Below are positions 1-14,100 of a DNA stretch of 64,000 nt, piece after piece. The notes under the pieces were generated by a model, which saw only the letters and a program-made list of their open reading frames with translations, ran no database searches and was not told where the DNA came from. A program made the translations under genes and the position numbers. The DNA is taken from contig CAMXCT020004001.1 of NCBI GenBank assembly GCA_947184155.2, positions 1,055,063-1,119,062 on the forward strand, read 5' to 3'. Every line of letters begins with the position of its first letter. Position 1 is the first letter of the stretch. Origin of the DNA: Cladocopium goreaui. Taxonomy: Eukaryota; Sar; Dinophyceae; Suessiales; Symbiodiniaceae.

Positions 1-110
1 TATAATATAATATAATATAATAATATAATATATATAATATAATATCATAATATATCATAATATAATATAATGTAATATATAATAGTATAATAACACATAA
101 TATATATATA
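1..110. repeat. TATAA-rich simple repeat
   Basis: TATAATA motifs repeated without coding potential. Confidence 0.9.
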
Positions 111-556
111 AAGATGGCAACAGCAGTTGCCCAATTTCAGGTGATGACCTCAATGTATATATTTAAATACGAATATGTATTGTTGTGTCAAATTGAGATG
201 ATTTGGTGATACGAACATCTTACAGTGATTCTGGGTCAATAATTGAGTATAGTATAAATCTATATAAACCTGCGATATCATGGGGTAAAAGCACCCGTTA
301 GCAATCAACAACGATGGGTATACTTCATCTGTTTAACTTAGTTTTAGTAACGATCATCGTGTTCTTATTACTTTATATATTTCTACATACTATTCTCTAT
401 TATTCTATATATCATTCTACATTCTACATATTATTCTATATATTCATAAAAATTAATGAGTATTAGTATTAATATATATATTCTTATATTTCAATGAGTT
501 TGCAACCCATGACTCGGAGTTGACCTAGATCCTAGGACTAGGCGAACAGGACCAAC

Positions 557-3500
557 CTTCTGATTGATCTGCTGCTGCAAGAAATCGGCATTCTCCTGTG
601 GCCGCACGCACCTGAAAAACTGGGGATACCCTTGGTGCCCTGGTCACCACATGAAAATAGCCATCAGCATAGTTGCCAAAATCATGGATACCATGGATAT
701 CTATATATGTATAGATGTTACATTATGTTTAGCCAATGCTTTCTATTGATTACTGATATTGGAAGTATGTTAGGAAAAAATAAGTATTGACTGTCCATGG
801 ACTAATTGATGTTACCCAGCAGTTCTTGATTCGTGGCATGAACTCCTTGTAATGAACATCTGTTTGTTGATGATTCCCATACTTAAATCCCATATTCCAA
901 TCATATTTAATTTCCATAACCTTTAGTTTTGGGGCCAAAGTCATGAAAAGATCAACTGCATTCCATCAAGGTTTCTATTGGGGTATTTAATCCTACTGTG
1001 GATGGTTCAGAAATTCTGCACCACCTTGGATGGTTGAAACCCTATAAATCATGGGATAAACAAACCACCTATCAACTGGTGATTCGGATTTCTTCCATCG
1101 TGGGGATCAGTGGGGCTAGGGGCAAGGGATTCTTCCCACCCTCAATTCACTTCGCCCCATCTCCGAGTCCTTCTCCTTCTTCTTCCGCTCGACAGCCTGG
1201 GGGGGTCGTAGCAGGGGTGAAGGTTTGAACCATTTTTTGGTGTCCAAGCATGATAAACAATGGAAAACCAGAAATGGATGGAACCAGTACCCATAGGATC
1301 CATGTATGGTATATATGCTAACATTTGGGGTATATTGATGGTAAATGTTACCATATATATAATATATATATAGCATACATGGATCCTATGGGGTATGAAA
1401 TAGTCTTTTCCAAAGACCATTTGAAAAATCGTCTCCGACCGTCAGGGTGTAGATTTGAAGCAGTGACTCCAGCCGCAGTCTGAAATGACTACGGTTACCC
1501 TGCAATAGACTAACATAAATATGGAAATCCGTGGATTTCCTTGGAAATGATCGATGGATTGAAAAAACATAAGGATTTTCCATGGTAAATCAGTTGGTTT
1601 ACTTGAGGTATACGGTTGTTTCCTGAAATAAGGCTACCCTCATCTATCAACCCCATTTAATTATCATCCATTTTTGTGTCAGGGATTTTCCATGAAATAT
1701 ATGGTCATTTTTCACCATCCAGCGAGCAAGGTAGGGACCATCACCAAAACCTAACAGCTGGTTACCATCACCCATTTTTTCACCGCCGCAGTTTCCAGCC
1801 CCGGTGCCTTTTGTTTCTCCTCTTCGAAGGCGGCTTGCGCATCACGGTCCGAGGACTCACGGACTCGGTGCACTCGGTGCCCGAGTCACTCGCCAAATCC
1901 CAAAAAAGCGGTCCATGGCTGAAAAACCAAGTCACTAACACATGGCGAAACTTGACCATCTACCATTGGAAGATCTCATCATTCTCCATTTTTAGCATAT
2001 AAAATATCTATAAATCGGGTTTTTTATCGGCTTTTTTATACCATTTTTGGACACACCCAAGAAATAAGTCGAGGGTAAGTCCCAGTAAGTCCAGCAACTT
2101 GCCATCCCCACAAGGGGTTGCAGAAACTGCAGAAACCCAGCCAGTGAGAGCGACGTGACACAAACCTGGGCTTTACCAGTTTGATGGTGTTAAATACAAC
2201 ACGCCACCCTTTTTGTTTCGTTAAATCCACCATTTTCATCCATTTTCACTGATTAAACATGGGTGATGAAACAAAAAAGTTGAGTGATTATTTCGTTCAA
2301 ACCATGTTTGAGCATCAACAATCACCCATTTTAGCAAGTGTTGATGCTCAAACATGGTTTTTTTAATGCAATTTCTGCTGGTGATATCGACCCACCGCAT
2401 TTTGAAACGACACCTCGGCCGCCCCACCGCGGCGCTGCTCCTCGCGCTCGGCGGCCTCAGGTCGCACTAGCGCTACTCCCATTGTTGGTTGATTCCTCAC
2501 CACATTAGAAGCTTAATATACTCTGTTTGTATCTGGTAGCAGCAAATGAGTGGTTCTACATGGTTCTACCCTGGGCCCCATCAAGTCCTTGCCATGACAA
2601 ACACCGCTGCCACGTTCACCCCAAAACCTGGGAGATCAATCTTTGGTTTCTATTCACTTCAGGCATATATCGCATACATACCGCATACATACCGTATACC
2701 AAAGATGTAAAGCATTCCCAATTGTGGGTCAAGATTTATTGGGACTATAATCCAAGATATTGCAATTAATCTTTTCCGTCATCTCTCCACTGACCAAAAC
2801 CCCACGGGCGCAGCGCGCCTTCATCGTGGCTTGTTCTTGTAGCTGTCTCGAAATGAAGGCCATCTGATGGCCGTGGCTGGATGCTTTCCGGTGGTTTCAA
2901 GCTCAACCTTTTGTAACATAGGGCCGATATGGGACGATAAACATTTAGGCTTCCAAGCTTGAAGTGTCAAAACATCCGTAGAAACTCCTGGGCTGTTCTA
3001 TTTGGGGGGACCATTCTGGTTGCAATGAGCACTTCTGGGGGGTGCCGTCTAATTTTCAACCAACCAGAGTTTATTGATCAGTCAATGACCAAAGATGATT
3101 CTTTAGATCCTCGAAAATTTTAACAACTATATATACTGTAATTTGAAAAATAAAAAAAACACAACTAATCTCCACTATCATCCCATTGCAGTCCATTGTC
3201 ATGGATGAATCAGACGGATATTACAGCCAATCTTTCAATGGATGTCCGAATTGTTTCAGGTCGTCATCATCCCCGCAGACTCATCCAGATGCGGCGGAAG
3301 TGGCCCCTTCCATCTGCATCTGCTTCAACTTCTGCCGCCTGGCAAAGCAGAAGAATTCCATGGTTTCATCGACCCTCCGGCAAACATGATGAGCTGGGAA
3401 ATCTCTGCCTTTGCATGTTGTTTTTTAATGGAAAATCAAAAATACAATATCATACAATATCTATCTATGACCATCATCCAGAATCCAGCGATGAACAAAA

Positions 3501-6189
3501 TTTGAAACAAACTACACATTAATAATATGTTTTCTGTTTTATCATGTTTTATCGATGTGGTAGATAGCCATGCTCATTGTGAGTTTATAGTGATGTTTAT
3601 CTGTCCAATTTTCGGGTGTCTCTTTTTGGCTTGTACTCACGCGTCACATCCACTAAACGAGCACCAAAATATGATCCATTTAAAATTTGGTAGATCATTT
3701 TCCTTGGGGAAACAGTTGATTTTGCATATCCATGACACGTGGACGTTATAACCCATTATAACCCACTCACTGGGGTGATCCTCCAAGTAGTTTACTGGAG
3801 GGTCCAAAAAATGCAGCCGACCCTTTTTCCCATCTCTCGTCACTGTCCATGGTTTCATCGTCGGATGGCATGCTCTGGCTCTCCATATGGCAGTCTTCCA
3901 GCTCCTGTGTCCGCACTGACCACACTGAATGCAGCATCCGCGGCAGAAGGATCGCACAGGATGCGCATGGATTTAGGATTCAGGTTATGCGTTATGCCCC
4001 TCCCACCAATGACCATGAAACTATCATATTAATATGAAACTCCCAAGTAACTTCAATTACTTTCAAAATCTATTACAATCTACTGAGTTGCATGCACTTG
4101 TGATCGCATCTGCCTTTTTCCCGACTTGAAGTCACTGCAAATGTTAAAAAACATGTATCCGTACGTGTTGCGGCAGCATTATGAATGTCCATGTCAGTCT
4201 CAAAGTTGGATGCTCCAAAGAATCCATCCTCAACAAACCCTGGAAAGGCAGGAAACTTACGGAACCGAAGCCCGTTTCGGTTTTAGAGGGTTTTAGCCCC
4301 TTGGCAAAGCACCATGGATATCATTTCAAAGCCATGGGGTCACACCTGGATGGTTCAGTTTGGAACAGATGATTAATTACTGAGCGTAGACCTGACTGTA
4401 AAAATGCCAGGACATGATGATGATATTCCCATATATGTTCCCCTTTAGTCTCAGAGCATCTCCATCTGTAGATGACAATATATGACAATGGATTATCTCC
4501 CGCAAAGTGATGCCACCTGTCACGTTTGTGAATCTACATTCAACCATTCAACATCATCTAACAAGCTAGTTGTTTCACCAGCTCAAACCCAAATTTGAGT
4601 TCGGCATAGCTGAGCTGGTTTTAAACCAACATAGTCCTACAGAATCTTACTACATCAGACTAGCATTTTCTCCTAAAGCCAGCCAGGTCATATCAACAGC
4701 CACCCTAAAAACACCACCTTCACCCAGCTCTCCTTGGTTTCCTCCCAGCTTTCCAACGCCAAAGGTCCACCCGCCGCCAACTCGCCCAACTCTTTGTCCA
4801 ACTCTTTGTCCGAGACTCGGAACTGGGCCGCCCGTGTCTCTAGGGGGAAACAAATGACTAATGAATGATAGGTTTCAAGGGATTCTTAGTGGGATTTGAG
4901 TGCGATGACTGACATGGAATGACATGGACATTGAAACTCTTTTTGGGATTTTTTGCATGGTCTTTCATGGGGAATTTGGCCATCAACAATAGGGATTTCA
5001 TTGGTACTTAGACGTGGCATATTTCTCAGGGATAGTGTTTTTGGGCGCGTGGTACATTTCCAGAGTTGGTACATTCATCCAATGCTGCTGTCTCAAAAGC
5101 AATCAGCTGAGTTTTCAGGTGTTGCGGACATCCCATGGATCGCAGTCAAAACACGCATCTTTTCCTGGGAATCCCATGGAGATTTTCTGAAAATGGAGTA
5201 CTAAGAATCCAGTTTAATCATCATTATTCCCCATTCAAACTACCATCACTGGATCCGTTTGGCGGTATATCATGGTATAATATCCCACTTTCAGACACAC
5301 CCATGTCCATCATTCATTGTAAAACTCATGTTTGATGGTTATTTTTTTTTGAATGCCACTTAAATCCTATTGAAATCCATATATATCCATATAAATCCTA
5401 CTAAGGTCCCACTCAAATCCAATTGAATCCCATTAAAACCCCCTTAAATTCCCACTGGGTCGACCTCCAAATCGATGGGAGCCAGAGAGCCTCATGGGTG
5501 CTGCACTGCTGTTTTTTTTTGCCTTTGGGTATCATGGGTGTACAAAACCTGAAAACCGTTCTCTATATAGTCTTTGGGTAGAAAAAACATGTAAAAACCA
5601 GGAAAACTCTCGTTTTTTCCCAAGCAACTTTTGGTAGACCGGAATTGGCTGAATGACCAACTAAAACAGGGACATGATGACATGAAAGGGGAATTTATCG
5701 GGAATAGCGGTTGATCTTCTGGCAATCCGATCCGGCAATCTTAAAGCTCATAGAGAAGGAAACTCAAAAACCACCACAGGTTTGATTGCTAAAGGATAAG
5801 GAACAATGACAAAACAGGGAGGTATTCTTGCAAGTAGCTGTGAATTCTTGTTATTGGTAACCCAAAAAATTGGTTGCTTCGAGGCTATACCAAGGAATTG
5901 AACTGGGAAGTTCCCATGAACAGTTCATTTAGATGGTGCCCCCCTTAGCTACGTTGCGAAAAAGATGCTTCAAGACTAAGATACAGTAATTGTATTTGTA
6001 ACTCGGGTTTGTGGTAGTCGTAACTTTAAGCTACTTTAAACTTTAAACCAACAAGCAAAACGGGCCAGGGGGCACCACCAAACGTACCCTCACCGCAGGC
6101 ATGAAAACAACGCCCAACCCTTCCAGCTGAGCGGCGCTGTCGCTTCTTTGGCGGTTCAGCGAGCCAACTCTCCCAACACCAAGAGAGTC
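557..6189 (-). CDS. Charged coiled-coil gene in small exons (3' end outside window)
   Basis: Candidate exons: 6189-6114 (DSLGVGRVGSLNRQRSDS, ends QLEGL), 4839-4718 (40 codons, RAAQFRVSDKELDKELGEL to KESWVK), 3904-~3815 (ELEDCHMESQSMPSDDET), 3338-3305 (RQKLKQMQMEG), 2863-2819 (MAFISRQLQEQATMK), 2455-2414 (AAEREEQRRGGAAE), ~1855-1808 (SSDRDAQAAFEEEKQK), 1196-~1130 (AVERKKKEKDSEM) and 611-557 (CVRPQENADFLQQQINQK). Acceptors are AG, mostly AG|G, and donors GT/GC/GA. The joins 6114/4839, 3305/2863 and 2819/2455 are in phase; others have more than one possible donor. The product is rich in Glu, Lys, Arg and Gln with no recognised domain. It could be one gene or two, and transcription continues beyond position 1. 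Confidence 0.6.
1290..1392. mobile_element. CCCATAGGATCCATG inverted-repeat element
   Basis: Ends CCCATAGGATCCATGTATG and CATACATGGATCCTATGGG around a palindromic TGGTAAATGTTACCATATAT core. A relative lies at 15966-16056. Confidence 0.75.
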
Positions 6190-6814
6190 CTGCGAACGGA
6201 GCCAATTACCTAACATGGGAGGGCTTGCGACTAGGGCTAATGTGGGAAACCCGGTAATAAGATGTAATAAGCTTACCATTTGGGGATGGTTTATAACACC
6301 CAGTATATTGTGGCTTAGGAGATGGTTATTATTACGTAGGTTTACATAGGTTTACCACATTCTCTTGAACAGATGAAATAAGATAAACATGTCCGTCACA
6401 TTTGTGGGCTGACCGAAGGTACCATTGGGGCGTCGCTGAGATCACACAACCATCTTCAGGCATTCTCAATTGGTCCTCTTGACTTATCTTCGTCGAGAAA
6501 AGCCCTGAGCATGAAGGTCCCCAATTTGACAGAATGAACCGAATCAGCTCATTACTTCTTATATCTTCTTATCTTGAAGACTTTTTGACTGAATACCTAT
6601 CACTGTGTGCTTGTGATTGATATCCTTTTCAAGTTGGCACCCAGCAAAAAGTGAACTCGTGACCGAGGGTTGACGGCAGCTCATTTTAGTCCACCTGCGT
6701 AACCGTTAGACATACCAGCATCAGGGCGGATGTTGCGAAGTCTGCAGAATCAACAAATGACCTTGTCAGCCCATCATATGATGCGCCACATTGCGCCACC
6801 ACAATTTCAGCCAA

Positions 6815-7497
6815 ATTCGTGGCAGTCATGGCAGTCAGGAAGTTACCGCAACAGCTGCTCTATCTCCGTCCATTGGCAGTTGCCAAAGCTGCCCTGGAAT
6901 CCTTTTCGATTCGACGGCAGGCAACAACTGCATTACCTCAACATCACCAAAGGATACCAAAGGGACATGCAACATGCAAAGGTGTGCAATTGCCAAGACT
7001 TTGCTGAAAAGTCTACTGCATGATCATGGACAAGTCCTGTCCATGCAGCAGAAATCTTCTCAGCACCAGCATCCAGCAACAGCTTCACTATTACCAACTT
7101 GCCACTACGAACTGCAAGATGTAGTGGTGTTGCACTGTCGGCTCTTGAGCTATTCTTCTCCGTGCCAGCTTTTAGCAAAAGCCATGCTATTTCCAGGTGA
7201 TTGCCCACAATAGCACAATGCAACGCTGCCGATCCACCTATCGTCTTGCTGTTTGCGTCAGCACTGGCATACAAGAGCTGTCGACTCATCCTCTATCGAC
7301 CTGATTTCAGAGTTAGCACCAGCATCCAACAAGAAGTCCAGCTTCCACTGCCCGCCTCTGCTGCAAGGTGTAGGGCCCGCTCAGCTGGCCAAACCTCCAG
7401 GATCACAAGCTGCAAATCCACTGGGGGACACACCTCCCGTTCATCATCAAGCTCGCCCTCTCCCTTGAGATTGCGACTTCGCCCGAAGCTGAAGTGA
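6815..7497 (-). pseudogene. Decayed intron-free ankyrin-repeat gene fragment
   Basis: Reading the minus strand from 7497: a stretch with DLQLVILEVWP (a lead-in often seen before ankyrin repeats in dinoflagellate proteins), then RALHLAAEAG, a frameshift, LDFLLDAGANSEIRSIEDES, another shift, then a longer open block 7289-6933. That block contains SAALHCAIVGNHLEIAWLLLKAG and SATPLHLAVRSGKLVIVKLLLDAGA, two clear ankyrin repeats. Downstream frames break again. About 500 nt of ankyrin sequence without introns but with at least two frameshifts suggests a dead processed copy inserted between the acyltransferase and the next gene. Confidence 0.7.
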
Positions 7498-8132
7498 TGC
7501 GCAGCATGAAGACTATATACGTCTACATCAACTGCTCAGAGGTTTGGACAAAAGCCTTGCAATGGAAAAAACAAATGGCAAGTACAGGAAGCGTCTTTAA
7601 TATGCTTTAATCATGTTAATCCCTACCAGGAGCATGTGAGGAATCGCTCAACTCATCCATTCGGTAGTGCACGGTAATTGTCAGGCAATCTAAAATCAAA
7701 GAGTATCTTCCCCTCCACTTTTAACTGGACCTTTGCCTCGTGGAATGGACATTGGACAAGATGGTAATAACCATCCATAATGCCAAAACCTGCTTATCCA
7801 ATTTTCCGTTCGCAGGGTACTTAAATTATACCACGACATAATATGACATACTAAAACATAATCCATCCATCATTTGAATTCATGTGAGTTATATTGATTT
7901 ATCACGTACATATATTATCTTTCATAATTTTCAAACCCACTTGCCAACACCATCCCCATTTATTTGGGTTTGTCCAAAAATCGGATACCTCTAAAACCAG
8001 TGGACCATTACCATTTCATCCATATACATCCATATACAATAACATTTTTTGATATTTTTTTGGGGTCTGGGGTAGTATACCTCTTGTTTCAGACACATAA
8101 ATTCTGACTCCTTCCCAGCCTTCCCAGGGCCG

Positions 8133-11100
8133 TCACAGCACTTTTCCATACTTTTCCGGGAAGACGCCGGGCGCGACCTCCTCCCCCAGTGGCAGCGCAC
8201 GCACGAAGTCGTCCTTGTCGAAGCGTTTGGTGAAAGCCAAGACGGCCAGGCGCCGTTGCGTTGGCCTGGCGCCCCCGATGGGAAGATATGGGAACGAAAA
8301 CCTTACTTAACGACTTACCCTCTGGTAAACATACAAAAAACTATAGAAAATCACAATTTTTAATGGGAAAACTCACTATAAATGGTGATTTTCAATAGCT
8401 ATGTTAAATTACCAGAGGGTAACCATCAAAATGGACGGAGATTTCCATCAGAAATTTAGAGGCACTACATGAAGATGATAAATCATGATAAATCATGATA
8501 AATCCATGAATTTCTTTTTAGCGCACATGGGGAACAAAGGATATGGTCATGAAATGGTGTCAAAACAAGGGGATATGCAAAAGCCAGGGTCCTGATGATT
8601 TCGGGCTGTAAGCGCGGATTGTGCCCATCCTTCGTCCTGTTCCCTTGTGAGCCGCTGAAAACAATCAGCATTTCCAGCTTACACATTTGATTCATGCTAC
8701 ATGCATTTAATATTCATGGTTTCGATACATTACAATCTATCAAACACAAATTGGGCCATGAGAATATTCTTTACAAATTGTGGCTTTGGAACTCAAGCTT
8801 TGGTCTCCCTGGCACCCTTCAGCACCCTTCACTGGGCCTGAAGATGCAGCTACACTCAAAGGGTATGTTCTCCAAGGGCACCAAGGGCAAGTGCAAGAGC
8901 TGTTGGCCGCCCAGCGTCATTTCTCCAGTAAAGCCAGCCCAGCTGGAGGTTGAAGCGAAGTGGCTCCCCATGGATTCCTCCGAAGCCCAATGGTCCAAAG
9001 AGTCGTCCCATGGCAGCTTTGACCCAGGATACCCAGGATGGACATGGGCAGCCCTCCGATCATGGCGTTGGGAAAATAGCCCAGGAATTCGATGACTTTC
9101 CTCGAAAAAACCAGCCATTTGATCGCCACATTTGATTGCCCAATAGTTGATTAGCTATATCCAATTATCATCCCATTAAATCCCTGAAATCCCTATCAGT
9201 TGATGGTTAGTTGTCTCCATTTCGGCCATGTCAGCCCCAGTGCGGCTCCCAAGCTTCCCACAGCGCAGGCAACGCTTCTCCATGCGTCCTGTAGGGCGGC
9301 CCCTGCTGCAGCACTTCCCGCAACGTGGCGGGGCTGCTGTAGACGGCGGAGTCCAAGATCAGAGCCGATTCCTAGGGACTGGAGGACAAGCTGAGCCTTG
9401 GCTCATAAACAGCCCCCAAAATCAGCAACTTTATGGTAGTTTGGTTATTTTATGGTACTTCGGTGATTCAACATTATTTATGGCAGTGATTTATGGTTTA
9501 TAAAATGGTCTGTCTAGTGAACTGGGATGGAAAATATGGTGCTGGTGTTTAAGCTGATGAATGGTGACTCTGAAGAGTGCGAGAAAACCAGGGGTCGAAA
9601 CTATACTGGAGTGGACACTATGTTAGGTTATGTCTAAAGATGGTGCTGAAGGACGCAACTTCTGGAGCTGGTATACCGTATACCAATGATTCTAGCCACA
9701 CAGCAGCACCTTGAAGTGTGGCTCGATCACCTTAAGTGGGAGATTTTAGCCAGATAAAAGACTTGTAATCCTGGTAAATTACTTTCACTTATAATATGGT
9801 TGGTGGTTTCAACCCTATGAAACATATTATATAGTCAGTTGGGATTATTATTCCCAATATATGGAAAAATAAAAAATGTTCCAAACCACCAACCAGTAAT
9901 GTTCCATTTACATCCATTGAACATACTTAATCAAACATGGCAATGGAAAATGCCGCACTAATTCGTGATTTCCCCAAAAAACCTTCACTAGGGAAGGCCG
10001 TTCACTTGCTGGTGGCAAATCTTCCACTTTTGGACAAACCTCCGTTTCCCTCATTCACCATTCATTTGTCCATGTCCTGATTCCTCCACTGCCCAACACT
10101 GCCACTGCCACTGGAGGCTCGTAGTTTCCCGCGTCCGTGGCTTCTAAGCCCTCAATGCGGCCGCGAAAGTTCATCGCCTCGGAAGATGACCCTCCAAGGA
10201 AACCACCATCGGAACATGGTTAAAAACATCGACTTTTAGCTGCTTGGTGGTTGAGCCACCCCTCTGAAAAATATGAAAGTCAGTTGGGATGATTATTCCC
10301 AACATATGGAAAAATAACAAATGTTCCAAACCGCCAAACAGTTTAGAGGTGGACACAAATCAATGGGTTTGTCTGAAAATGGGTATTTGCCTCAGATGTG
10401 GTTCATGTACTTTTGGGCACCCCATTTTCGGACTAATCCGATTGCAATCTCAATCGCCATGGACCAGTATATACTGTATGTAGATGATCCAATTATAGTC
10501 ATAACTTATATAACTTATAATCCCATTTGTAGTCCCATGTGCACAAATATTTTGATGGTTGAAGCACCTTGAATTCCAATTCTTTTCGGTCTCTACAAAC
10601 GTGCAATCCGAATGGCCATTGTGTAGGTGCGGGCCTCCGCCATTTTGGCAAGGCCACTCACCAACACATCGTTGCTCGACACAAAGGACACCTGGCTGCC
10701 TTCTGTTGCTGCCGCCTTGGCTGCCTGCAAGCGTGGCTTGTGGTTTAGCCATCCCTTTGGCGATATGGCTACGGGTTTAAAACCAAGACCCAAAGAACCA
10801 CGGATTTTGCTTTGATCAGCTTAGCATTAACATTAAACCATCCAAACTTGATAATTACATATCATGATTTCAAGGATTACATCATCCAATTTCAGAGGCA
10901 AGCAGTCTAATTGTCGAATTAGTATACTTCAACCTCTCAGCATCTCTCAACCTTATCTCAACCTGATGTCCCCGGCCCCGACTTTTTATTTTCATGGCCT
11001 TCATACGGGCGTCGTCCACGTAGAGACACACGGCCCTGGCTTTGGGGCCTCTCAGTGCATCGCGGAGCGCCTTGGCGATCAAGGTGGAGAGCATCCAGTC

Positions 11101-14100
11101 GTAGTCCTCGCGGCCCTGGGACCAGATTTCAGCAACGAAATGTGGCGTTGATGGTGGTGTTAAAAGGGTTCATGGCTATAATTTCTATATGGTGGCTATG
11201 TGATGGCATCAGTTATAATCTATATTTCTATAAAAAACATGTACATGAATATTAAGCCATATTGATATATATTATACAAGTTCTATATTTCTATATTATA
11301 GCTATATGGTTGCTGTATTTCTATATTATATGGCTATACTGTTGTAATTTCATGTAAGTTGTTTTCCAGCCATGGAGATTTCACCAATATGGCTGAGACA
11401 GTCACCCTAAGTGGGGCTTTTGAAGAGAAACATATACATATTATCATATCACTAATAATATATTTTATGTACAGTATATAATATTAATTAATATATATAT
11501 ATAATATATTTTATAATATAATATAATATAATATAATACTATATTATATTTATATTTATTAGATTATATGAGCTCTTATATGTATATATAATATCTTAAA
11601 ATGCCAACCAGCTTTTATGGTTTTGAAACCTCAGCACACCCAAATGGCTGGGTTCACTTCCCACCTGCGCTTCGATCATCCTGGGCGATGCCTCATGCTT
11701 CCGTTGGACCTGCAAGCTGACGATCTCTGCATCTGGCGACAGCATGTTGAGCACCTGAGCGGTGATCGAATCTATCCCGAAACAGATAGCACAGTGTCAT
11801 TTACCATCAATTTGGCCGGGTTTCACTTGTTTGTCAGATATCATATATTTTTATCATAAATTTTATAACATACTATAACTATTCGAACAAAAATGGTGAT
11901 GCTACCAATATCACCAATAGAAAGATAGGATCAACACGGGTTCACTAAGTACGTAAGCCCCCGCCCAAGTAACAGCAGGCCTGGTAGTAGCTGGAGCCAT
12001 CCACGGTGGTATGACCCATGCTGAAGATCATGGCAAAAGCATCGGACCTCCATTCTGCGGGCAGCGTAGTGCTCAAATACCCAGGGTCCCTGAAAGTGAA
12101 AACTAAGCACCACCTTGATATGGTCTACAATCGAAACCCCAAAATGCTACGGTAAGTCATTGAATATGGTTATTGTATGTTATTATTGGCTTTACCCGTT
12201 TGCCGCATTGGGGATAGACAATGAAGGAAACAAACCATGCTACCAATTAAGGTGGTAGATCTATGATTTGATATGGTACATCTTCAGGAATGTATAGTAG
12301 ATTGTGGGCCTCTGCCTGTACCCGATGAGCAATAGTTTGAGCTACGATTGTAGAAAAGAACATAGATATCTATTGAAACCGCCCACAAATATCCAGCAGG
12401 CCCATTCTCTCTCCAAGTAGCTCATAGGGATCCGACACCAACGTAATACGTATCTGGAGCGCATCTTTGGCGATGGTGCCAAGCCATGCAAAACCTGGGT
12501 TCATGTGTCCCCGGACGTCCAACTATAGCGATTCTGCATCTGCAGTTTCTGGCCATTTCAAACTTTCAGATTATTCAAAATTGGACACCAGCCAAAAGCA
12601 AAAAAACATGTTCGTATGGTTTTGTCATGTATGTATCATTATGTATCTATTCAGTTCTATTTACCTTTATGATTCAAGATCTAAGATGATTCAATATGAT
12701 TTAATATCTTAAAATATCTTAAAATGGGTCATCACACCTGAAACAAAAAACCATCCAACAAAAATATGTTTCTAGGATTTTCTAGGTTGTTTACATCTGG
12801 TCTTTTCACAAATTGATCTCGTCTGAGAATATAGTACATCCTCCCCAAAAAAAAGGTGGATCATCATGTCTTTCCCAATAGACATTGGCAACTATCCACA
12901 TTTTCAGACAGACTCATCTCCATTCTTCATTCGTGAAATCCATTTATGATCGTGACGTAATTTCTATCTAAATCATGAAAATCGAGTTTTCATCTCCCAT
13001 AACAATCTCTGTAACCAACTCCCAATTGCTTTCCCAATACTTTCATTTCATTTCTGCTTTTTCCCAAGGTTTTTTCCCATCTCCATCCATCTCCCCATGG
13101 ATCCGGGACACAGGGCAGCTCCAGCATGAAGCGACAGCCCAGGCGTTGCACCACCGCGCTGGAGCCCAGGATCGCAGAGGTGATCTCTTCGTAGGTCATC
13201 GAACGATGCACCTCAGAGGGTGCCACCCAGTGGGTCCCGCAGAGGTCCTCGAAGGAACCCATTTTTCCACTGCACAATGCCCCCTAAAATCACTGCGAAA
13301 AGGATGGTAAATCCATGAAAATCCGCCAAATGACGTGTGATTGGATTTATCACTATTGGAGTAGGATTTGTGAATATCCCCTGGCATTGAGGCTAAACAG
13401 TCAAGTCATTGGGTACGTGTTTGGAGCCACAAAATCATAGTCATTTGTAAAATCTGAACACATCCATAGCTTGGGAGGTGGATCATTTTGAACTTAGTTA
13501 TGATGGATGGAGCTGCCAGGAGAATGGTGAAGTAACCTTCAAACAAATTGGAATGTGATTTTTCATGTTCTTCAAACAACAATCAGAATGATGGAAGTAC
13601 CAACACTTTAAACCAGAAATTCTGAAAAACCAACCACCAAACACAGGAGTTTTTGCCGGCACAGCAAATGCTGGTGATTTTCAGTAACAAACCTGAGCAT
13701 GTGGAAACACCAATGGTAGAAGTCATGTCCTTCTGCCCTTTGGATCTACTGGTTGGGTGTGATATTGCAGATTCGCCTGCGTAGCATAAGCATATGACTC
13801 TGATCATAGAATCATATGTCCATATACTACCATATTTATATACATATGTATATATATAGATATATGTATATATTTATACATGTATATATATATACTGTAT
13901 GTATACAAGTATATATATATATTCCAAAGAATCCCAACCATATCAAGCAACATATCTGACTAATTATCCCCTGCACCAACATCCAAGAAAATTGTGGCGA
14001 TTCACGAGCTTTCAACAAAGTTGGGCTTGTCCAATAAAAGGGGCTACCCCGGGAACCGCCAGAATCGCATGGTGTATCATCATATTGTTCAGCCAAATTG

